Positions 59,813-64,000 of a DNA stretch of 64,000 bases are shown here, piece after piece (within the stretch, counting starts at the first letter, position 1; every line of letters begins with the position of its first letter). Source of the DNA: a virus; the IMG/VR virus record IMGVR_UViG_3300008266_008316, positions 29,923-93,922 of that record; one strand, 5' to 3'. A program made the position numbers and the translations under genes. The notes below the pieces were generated by a model. That model had not been told where the DNA came from. It did not search any database and was given only the letters and a program-made list of their open reading frames with translations.

Positions 59813-59999
59813 ATGTTTTATCATCGTTGTGGTATGGTGTGGCGTGGTACATATGGGGTGCGTGATGTATACGTGCTGGTGTAATGGCTGAAGGATGATT
59901 ATATACATGTGTGGTAGTAAGGGTGCCCGCAAACGATGACGATATACATACGAAAGGCTATACACATATGACTATATAGGAATATGTTTTATCATCGTT
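59813..59999. repeat. Direct repeat ATGTTTTATCATCGTT
   Basis: Exact 16-base copies at 59813-59828 and 59984-59999, with a partial third (GTTTTATCACG) at 60010. Spacing about 171 bases. Confidence 0.8.
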
Positions 60000-60034
60000 C
60001 GAGGGTAGCGTTTTATCACGCCGCCGGCAGGCAA

Positions 60035-60069
60035 GAAAAAACCCCACCTGGCGGAAGTGCCAGATGGGG
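60035..60069 (-). terminator. Rho-independent terminator of the minus-strand cluster
   Basis: On the minus strand CCCCATCTGGC-ACTTCC-GCCAGGTGGGG is an 11-bp stem (one T-G) followed by six T. It closes the transcription unit that runs leftward from the window's right end. Confidence 0.88.
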
Positions 60070-60077
60070 TTGATTGA

Positions 60078-60182
60078 TTACCGGCCGTATGTGGTGCGGT
60101 ATCGTTGGGTGAGGAGACGCACCAGCGTGACGAGCGGGTGCGTGAACCCCCTGCGGGGATTATATCGGATATACATGGTCAT
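60078..60182 (-). CDS. 34-residue basic protein
   Basis: ATG 60182 lies one base after the stop of the upstream gene (TAATATG), which suggests coupling. Arg-rich sequence (YIRYNPRRGF, RLLTQRYRTTYGR). It is the last gene before the terminator. Supported by position only. Confidence 0.4.
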   Translation of the reverse strand: MTMYIRYNPRRGFTHPLVTLVRLLTQRYRTTYGR

Positions 60183-60183
60183 A

Positions 60184-60528
60184 TTAAAAGGGAAGATCTT
60201 CACCCAGATCGTTGTCCACGGCGTTACGGGCCTCGACCAGCCCGAGATTGAATGCGGCACGGACAATCTTGATCTTGTCCAATCGGGAGAGATTGGTATT
60301 GCGGAGGGTGCCAATCAACGTCTGGAGATTGGAAACGTCCGACTTCGGGGCCGGCGTGTGGAGGAGTGTAGCACGGAGTGACAGCACTTCCTGTTCGAGG
60401 AGCTCCATATATCGCTCGTTGATGAGCTGATCCATCTTGATGCGGATGTCGTCGGAGGCCTGATTGCGCAACTGCCAAAGGAGATCGTAATTCATGTTGG
60501 GTACCGTATTAGGAGTGACTTGAACCAT
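60184..60528 (-). CDS. Hypothetical protein with L7/L12-like C-terminus
   Basis: 114 residues, or 103 if ATG 60495 is used. A helical N-terminal half is followed by LSRLDKIKIVRAAFNLGLVE, which matches the signature helix-turn of the ribosomal L7/L12 C-terminal domain (KIxxIKxVRxxTGLGLxEA). This fold recurs in phage proteins of unknown role; mimicry of the ribosomal stalk is conceivable. Confidence 0.5.
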   Translation of the reverse strand: MVQVTPNTVPNMNYDLLWQLRNQASDDIRIKMDQLINERYMELLEQEVLSLRATLLHTPAPKSDVSNLQTLIGTLRNTNLSRLDKIKIVRAAFNLGLVEARNAVDNDLGEDLPF

Positions 60529-60718
60529 CGGGGAGAACAGCGATTACCATACTGCCAACGTCAATGAGAAACTCATCGGGAAAGCCCAGCGGGGAGCTGA
60601 CGGTAATGGTATGAGGAAGATTAAAACGATGAGCGATATCGCAGGCTTTCTCGAACTGCGGGACGGTCATATGTGCGGGGTATCCCGTGCGATACTGAAA
60701 GCGATGAACAGGCATCAT
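60509..60718 (-). CDS. Small hypothetical protein
   Basis: 69 residues from ATG 60718, which overlaps the upstream stop region and has GGAG nearby. YRTGYPAHMTVPQFEKACDI and IDVGSMVIAVLPDG suggest a compact alpha/beta fold. Unknown function. Confidence 0.5.
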   Translation of the reverse strand: MMPVHRFQYRTGYPAHMTVPQFEKACDIAHRFNLPHTITVSSPLGFPDEFLIDVGSMVIAVLPDGSSHS

Positions 60719-60719
60719 A

Positions 60720-60986
60720 TTAGGGCTCCATGTTGGAGATGAGAGTAATAAAGGCTGCCACATCACCAGTAGTGCAGTAGCCCTTCACGGTGTCACCATC
60801 TTCGAACTTGTACCAGTTCCGTGCCGCGTCCCAGGCGGCAATCTCAGCGGAATTGGCCTTCTCACACTTCGTTCCAATCAGTTGACCGTAGTTGGACGAA
60901 TACGTGCAGGCACCCCACTGGACACTGACCGTCCAACCATTGCCGAACGTCATCTGAAACCCCGAACCACGGGTAATCTTAAACAT
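60720..60986 (-). CDS. Conserved phage protein (GFQMTFGNGWTVSVQWG family)
   Basis: 88 residues. GSGFQMTFGNGWTVSVQWG at the N-terminus is a widely seen opening in small phage proteins of unknown role; SAEIAAWDA and VKGYCTTGDVAAFI complete the pattern. An excellent GGAGGAG lies upstream. Confidence 0.65.
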   Translation of the reverse strand: MFKITRGSGFQMTFGNGWTVSVQWGACTYSSNYGQLIGTKCEKANSAEIAAWDAARNWYKFEDGDTVKGYCTTGDVAAFITLISNMEP

Positions 60987-61017
60987 CTTCTAGCTCCTCC
61001 AGGAGTTGATTGTCATT

Positions 61018-61560
61018 TTATCGTACCGCCCACTTGCTCGGACGGGAACCGAACGCGAAGGTCGGATCGTCCTCTGATGGGGTAATGGTGACCGTCATCG
61101 TGATGGTGTTGCCCTTCTGAGCGTTGGACCCATTCGGGAGACTCACCCAGAGCTTCATCCCTTCGGGCGTCTGACCCAGAATCTTGGGACCGAACATCCG
61201 CTCCTTGATGGCGAGAATCTCGAGCGTGACCTGCCGGCGTTCCTTGGTCCAGATGTAGTTATTCTGGATCAGGTGCTGCTTCTGACTCTCTCGAGCCTCC
61301 CACCGCTGACGACCGGAGATCGTGGCTTCGGTGAACTTCCGACGAGCGAACTCATACTGCTTCGGCGTCAGCCCACCCCACTGGCGGAGACTGTCCGTGA
61401 TGAACCGCGGTGGGGTGCCGTACCACTTGAAGAAGTTAGTACGTTCCGTCTCGTCCTGAATAGACTCGACGAAATCGACCCCCAGCCACACACGGAACAG
61501 AAGGTCACCCTTGGTCTGGGCGTCAAACTCGTTACGGCGACGAAGAAAAGCCTTGGTCAT
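61018..61560 (-). CDS. Hypothetical protein
   Basis: 180 residues; AAGGA precedes the ATG. A helical N-terminal two-thirds, including WGGLTPKQYEFARRKF, resembles a short domain in zinc- or RNA-related phage proteins. A beta-rich C-terminus follows (MKLWVSLPNGSNAQ, ITMTVTITPSEDD). No assigned function. Confidence 0.5.
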   Translation of the reverse strand: MTKAFLRRRNEFDAQTKGDLLFRVWLGVDFVESIQDETERTNFFKWYGTPPRFITDSLRQWGGLTPKQYEFARRKFTEATISGRQRWEARESQKQHLIQNNYIWTKERRQVTLEILAIKERMFGPKILGQTPEGMKLWVSLPNGSNAQKGNTITMTVTITPSEDDPTFAFGSRPSKWAVR

Positions 61561-61593
61561 ATATCCTTTTGGAAGAAGTGATGTAAAGTGAAG

Positions 61594-61665
61594 TGCACCG
61601 CCTGGGACTCGAACCCAGAACCTAGAGGTTAAAAGCCACTTGCTCTACCATTGAGCTAACGGTGC
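61594..61665 (-). tRNA. tRNA-Lys (TTT)
   Basis: 72 bases. Acceptor GCACCGT/GCGGTGC (last pair T-G), D arm GCTC/GAGC, anticodon loop CTTTTAA with TTT, T arm CTGGG-TTCGAGT-CCCAG, discriminator A. The anticodon stem has one T-T mismatch. CCA is not encoded. Confidence 0.93.
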
Positions 61666-61714
61666 GTGTACCCCTAATATTTAGCGAGGTCTAGGGATAA
61701 TCCTCGTCGTACCA

Positions 61715-61891
61715 TTATCCTAACATTAGATCTACATCGTCAATACCCCATCCATCGCCGGCCGGGTCATACTCTCGAGCGGGTTCTGGGGTTGGGTTCC
61801 GTACATCATTCATTACATTTGCCGATTCATTCAACCAACTGTCATACACTTCCTCACATTGCACCTGCGTGTCGAAATCATCGATGTCCAT
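61715..61891 (-). CDS. 58-residue acidic protein
   Basis: The ATG overlaps the upstream stop (TAATG). Very acidic (MDIDDFDTQVQCEEVYDSWL) with a PEPAREYDPAGDGWG stretch. It is the last gene before tRNA-Lys. No family recognised. Confidence 0.5.
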   Translation of the reverse strand: MDIDDFDTQVQCEEVYDSWLNESANVMNDVRNPTPEPAREYDPAGDGWGIDDVDLMLG

Positions 61892-62037
61892 TACTTGCCT
61901 CGGGACTTAAGGGTGGCTTTCCGAATCTTGAGTGCTGCCTTCTTCACACGAGCCCGCTCCTTCTTGTTCTCTTTCAGCCAATCGTTGAACTCTTTCTTGG
62001 CTTCCTTCATAATCTGCTTGTATTCAGCGTTGGTCAT
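61891..62037 (-). CDS. 48-residue basic helical protein
   Basis: MTNAEYKQIMKEAKKEFNDW followed by KERARVKKAALKIRK is a single long basic helix. ATG overlaps the upstream stop and its stop overlaps the next start. Possibly nucleic-acid-binding. Confidence 0.5.
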   Translation of the reverse strand: MTNAEYKQIMKEAKKEFNDWLKENKKERARVKKAALKIRKATLKSRGK

Positions 62038-62357
62038 CGGATGGTAATCTTGTAGAGGTAAGAACCATAGGGGTCAATCCGATTCTGGAGCTCGTCCATA
62101 TCAGAGAGAAGGTTAAATCGAACGCCCTTAGCGGGAGCCTTCCAACTGGCGGCCTTCAAGAGATTGCCCGTCTTATTCTCAATGAAGGAGTGAACCGACC
62201 GGTTACTGTCACCAGCGACAACGACCTTCGTGTACTTCGAACCACGTTGGAGCTCTACACGCTCATCGAAGTTGTGATTCATCTGTCGGTCACGCTCTCG
62301 AAGAGTGTTCTGGAGAAGCGTGGCGTAGTTCGTGATGGCGGTTTCGATGGTGTTCAT
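62034..62357 (-). CDS. Conserved phage hypothetical protein
   Basis: 107 residues from ATG 62357. SKYTKVVVAGDSNRSVHSFI and TGNLLKAASWKAPAKGVRFN follow a recurring pattern (SVHxFx..TGxxxKAASWKAPAK) in small phage proteins with no known role. Ends with YGSYLYKI. Confidence 0.65.
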   Translation of the reverse strand: MNTIETAITNYATLLQNTLRERDRQMNHNFDERVELQRGSKYTKVVVAGDSNRSVHSFIENKTGNLLKAASWKAPAKGVRFNLLSDMDELQNRIDPYGSYLYKITIR

Positions 62358-62358
62358 A

Positions 62359-62460
62359 TTATCGGCCCAGAACACCGTCGATAAGGGACCGCTTCTCCTC
62401 GTAGGAGAGATCCTCACGGCGGAGGATGTCGTTGATGCGCTCTTCGATAGTCTTGGTCAT
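62359..62460 (-). CDS. 33-residue hypothetical protein
   Basis: GGAG precedes ATG 62460; the stop is one base from the next ATG. Acidic/basic helix (TIEERINDILRREDLSYEEK). Supported by ribosome site and coupling. Confidence 0.5.
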   Translation of the reverse strand: MTKTIEERINDILRREDLSYEEKRSLIDGVLGR

Positions 62461-62482
62461 GCTGTTCTCCGTGTTGGTTTGG

Positions 62483-62692
62483 TTAGACTTGAGCGGTCGG
62501 GTGGAGCACCATCAGGAGCTCCTCAGCCCCGTACACTTTGGGAAGGTCACACTCTTCACACTCGTAGCGTCGAGCGTCCGGCTCAATCCCGTAGTGCTCA
62601 GCACCACAGGCGATACAGAACCCCATGTCCTCGCCGGACTCTACAGCCTCGATGAGCTGGTCGAACGTGATAGTCGAATGAATACGAGCCAT
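62483..62692 (-). CDS. Small zinc-ribbon protein
   Basis: 69 residues. GFCIACGAEHYGIEPDARRY with ECEECDLPKVYGAEEL gives a CxxC...CxxC ribbon, as in short conserved phage proteins. GAGG lies upstream. Function unknown. Confidence 0.6.
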   Translation of the reverse strand: MARIHSTITFDQLIEAVESGEDMGFCIACGAEHYGIEPDARRYECEECDLPKVYGAEELLMVLHPTAQV

Positions 62693-62706
62693 TGTGTTGT
62701 TTCCTC

Positions 62707-63114
62707 TTACTTGGTGATGGTGTAGGGCGTCTGCCAGTTACCAACGTTAACGTGGTAGTAGTAGGCGGTGTCGAAGTAGTCAATCTGAGCGTCACTATTG
62801 TCGTACCAATCGCCCGACTTGAGAGCGGTGATGACTTCCTTTAGGAAGTGATAACTCTCACCATTGTAGTGCTCTTGGAACCAGTAGGGATTGACATCAA
62901 GCGAATAGTGCTTTCGGAGTTCATCCTTGGAGAGAGCCATACGATTAGGACGGTCAGTATTCAAATCACCGATGAAGTCAATCGGACCAGACTTGATGGT
63001 TAGCGTGATGCTGAGTCGGTCAGTCTTGAGCGACCCCTTGACGCCGTACTTCTTGAGAATCGGCTTCACCTTCTCAGCGATCTTCTTCTTTCGGTCCTGA
63101 TTCATATACGCCAT
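62707..63114 (-). CDS. LPD29-like phage protein
   Basis: 135 residues. A basic start (MNQDRKKKIAEKVKPILKKY) then SITLTIKSGPIDFIGD and VNPYWFQEHYNGESYHFL resemble the polyvalent-protein domain LPD29 family found in mobile elements and phages. Role unknown; possibly a nucleic-acid or anti-defence factor. Confidence 0.55.
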   Translation of the reverse strand: MAYMNQDRKKKIAEKVKPILKKYGVKGSLKTDRLSITLTIKSGPIDFIGDLNTDRPNRMALSKDELRKHYSLDVNPYWFQEHYNGESYHFLKEVITALKSGDWYDNSDAQIDYFDTAYYYHVNVGNWQTPYTITK

Positions 63115-63115
63115 C

Positions 63116-63247
63116 TTACTTGGTTTCCTTTGAGAGAATGTCCACTGCGTTCATCATCGCATCAGCGAGATGTTTGTCGTACTGTCCTATCTCCTTGATT
63201 GCCTTGCGGAGTTCACGGAGATTTTTCATTTGAGCCGTCTTACTCAT
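63116..63247 (-). CDS. 43-residue hypothetical protein
   Basis: Helical, basic N-terminus (SKTAQMKNLRELRKAIKEIG). Its stop lies one base before the next ATG. Weak ribosome site. Confidence 0.45.
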   Translation of the reverse strand: MSKTAQMKNLRELRKAIKEIGQYDKHLADAMMNAVDILSKETK

Positions 63248-63292
63248 CGGCTTCGGTTTACGTTTGAATTGTCGGATTGTAGAAGAGTGCCA

Positions 63293-63487
63293 TTAGTAGA
63301 GATTGACATTAGAAGGATTTTCATTCACCCAAGCCATCCAACCCATTAAGATTGCCTTGGCCTCTTTTCTACCGATATCGAAATCCTCTTCGAGATAGGG
63401 AGTCGCACCGAACATATTGGTGACGCCAGACTCACGAAGGTTATTGAGATAGATGTACTCTAGACGATGTTTCTGAAAGTTACTCAT
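63293..63487 (-). CDS. Conserved small phage protein
   Basis: 64 residues. FQKHRLEYIYLNNLRESGVT and YLEEDFDIGRKEAKAILMGW match a family of small phage proteins (NLRESGxTNMFGA..YL) that recurs in early regions. No known role. The start overlaps the upstream stop. Confidence 0.65.
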   Translation of the reverse strand: MSNFQKHRLEYIYLNNLRESGVTNMFGATPYLEEDFDIGRKEAKAILMGWMAWVNENPSNVNLY

Positions 63488-63741
63488 TAGACTCGCTCAA
63501 TGAGGAAGTGATTGCGGAACTTCTTGAACTCACTACGGGTGATAGCGAAGCCCTGCGTACGAAGGGTTCGAAGGTTCTTGACCGAACCGAACGTCTTAAG
63601 AGCGGACTCCTTGTTCTTCTTACCGTAGAAGTACTGCGTCATACGGTCAACGGTGATTTCCTTACCACCATGCTTCCCCATCTTCATCTCACGGGGAATC
63701 TCGAGCGTAACCTTGTAGTTGAACTTAGCGGTCTTAGCCAT
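63487..63741 (-). CDS. Small basic hypothetical protein
   Basis: 84 residues, rich in Lys/Arg (MKMGKHGGKEITVDRM, KKNKESALKTFGSVKNL). AAGG precedes the ATG. First gene of the cluster after tRNA-Glu. No family recognised. Confidence 0.5.
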   Translation of the reverse strand: MAKTAKFNYKVTLEIPREMKMGKHGGKEITVDRMTQYFYGKKNKESALKTFGSVKNLRTLRTQGFAITRSEFKKFRNHFLIERV

Positions 63742-63782
63742 TGTGTTGTCCTTGTGTTGTGTTGTGGTGTTGCGTTGGTGAA

Positions 63783-63855
63783 TAGCCCTAACGGGAATCG
63801 AACCCGTCTCTTGACCTTGAAAGGGTCATGTCCTAAACCGATAGACGATAGGGCC
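63783..63855 (-). tRNA. tRNA-Glu (TTC)
   Basis: 73 bases. Acceptor GGCCCTA/TAGGGCT (first pair G-T), anticodon stem TGACC/GGTCA with loop CTTTCAA (anticodon TTC), T arm ACGGG-TTCGATT-CCCGT, discriminator A. CCA is not encoded. Confidence 0.92.
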
Positions 63856-63870
63856 GTGGTTTTACGTCAT

Positions 63871-63907
63871 CACTAGAGACCGGAATGTCACATCGGAAGG
63901 TCTAGTG
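63871..63907. repeat. Inverted repeat upstream of tRNA-Glu
   Basis: CACTAGA (63871-63877) and TCTAGTG (63901-63907) plus ACC/GGT inside form a stem around a 17-base loop in the leader of the minus-strand cluster. Could be a processing or attenuator structure. Confidence 0.5.
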
Positions 63908-63933
63908 TGTGTCGTCAGTCAGTTTTCAATCAG

Positions 63934-63953
63934 CCGGCCCCCTCTGGGACCGG
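63934..63953. repeat. GC-rich hairpin near the right end
   Basis: CCGGCCCC and GGGACCGG pair (one mismatch) around a CTCT loop. A TCAGC flank repeats on both sides. Terminator-like shape but with only a short T run (TTTT) on the plus strand. Confidence 0.45.
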
Positions 63954-64000
63954 GTCAGCTTTTGGCGTGGCTGACTCTTACCCTTAATAATACCTAATTA

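Larger units (their letters stand above)
59623..60034. other. Repeat-rich noncoding strand-switch region
   Basis: No convincing gene. Plus-strand genes end and minus-strand genes end here. Contents: CGCCTA-GCCCTA-TAGGCG hairpin (59642-59659), an imperfect inverted repeat around CGGTTCCCA / TGGGAGCCG, several copies of CCACACGC in both orientations, and ATGTTTTATCATCGTT repeats. Candidate roles are origin, transcription end zone or packaging-related site. Confidence 0.6.

Noticed and set aside
1-64000. Prophage or integrated element
   Set aside because: No integrase, repressor module, attachment-site pair or bacterial flanking genes; content fits a virulent phage.

Overview
The window is a dense, mostly plus-strand stretch of a virulent tailed phage that looks distantly T4-like. 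A T4-type replisome is spread over the first 31 kb: a 5'-3' exonuclease, DnaB/gp41-type helicase, family B DNA polymerase, DNA ligase, sliding clamp, clamp-loader ATPase and a split small clamp-loader subunit. There is no integrase, ribosomal RNA operon or bacterial housekeeping block. Genes overlap or abut at start/stop codons, and Shine-Dalgarno sequences of the GAGGT/AAGG type are common. Lipobox and Sec-type signal peptides, LPS-style sugar genes and near-perfect sigma70 promoters (TTGACA/T, 17-bp spacer, TATATT-like) point to a Gram-negative host. The host cannot be named from this sequence.

Layout. 1-31.1 kb holds replication and nucleotide genes (class II B12-dependent ribonucleotide reductase, a shortened dUTPase-like protein, dCMP deaminase, two thioredoxins, PD-(D/E)XK nuclease). 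Mixed with them are DNA-modification candidates (Mom-like, DUF4338-like, an N4/N6-type methyltransferase, a glycosyltransferase with an extra C-terminal domain), an amidase, ClpP-like and SPFH proteins, and many small unknown genes. 27.9-29.5 kb is a two-gene minus-strand island encoding virion-type proteins. 31.2-32.8 kb holds three predicted exported proteins. 32.9-36.9 kb has a SpoU methyltransferase, a HAD/nucleotidyltransferase fusion, a cupin isomerase and a short PurA/PurZ-like enzyme. 37.5-45 kb is a glycosyltransferase array with a GDP-mannose dehydratase. 45.5-47.4 kb is a large, probably virion-associated protein. 47.7-52.5 kb is a nucleotide-sugar block (epimerase, RmlB, RmlA, an RfbH/E1-type 3-dehydrase with His in place of the PLP lysine, a reductase). 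52.6-57.3 kb has ThyX and a CobT-like vWA / CobS-like AAA+ pair, each behind the same palindrome-promoter cassette. 58.8-59.6 kb is a small plus-strand tail. 59.6-60.07 kb is a repeat-rich noncoding strand switch. From 60.07 kb to the end, short minus-strand genes with tRNA-Lys and tRNA-Glu form what looks like an early or accessory cluster.

How the genes fit together. Nucleotide enzymes (NrdJ, ThyX, dCMP deaminase, PurA/PurZ) supply a T4-type replisome. The B12-dependent reductase and the CobS/CobT-like pair may be linked through cobalamin. The sugar genes can make dTDP- and GDP-sugars, probably including a 3,6-dideoxy or C-methylated sugar. The many glycosyltransferases would transfer these to virion, cell surface or DNA.

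The most unusual signals are: promoters whose -10 element sits inside an inverted repeat (at 12.55 kb the hexamer is exactly the loop); the duplicated palindrome-promoter cassette; a recurrent TATTTATA element upstream of genes on both strands; two multi-domain sugar enzyme fusions; a dUTPase-like protein lacking one conserved motif; and a clamp-loader small subunit split by a frameshift. Family assignments come from recognised motifs, not from database searches.
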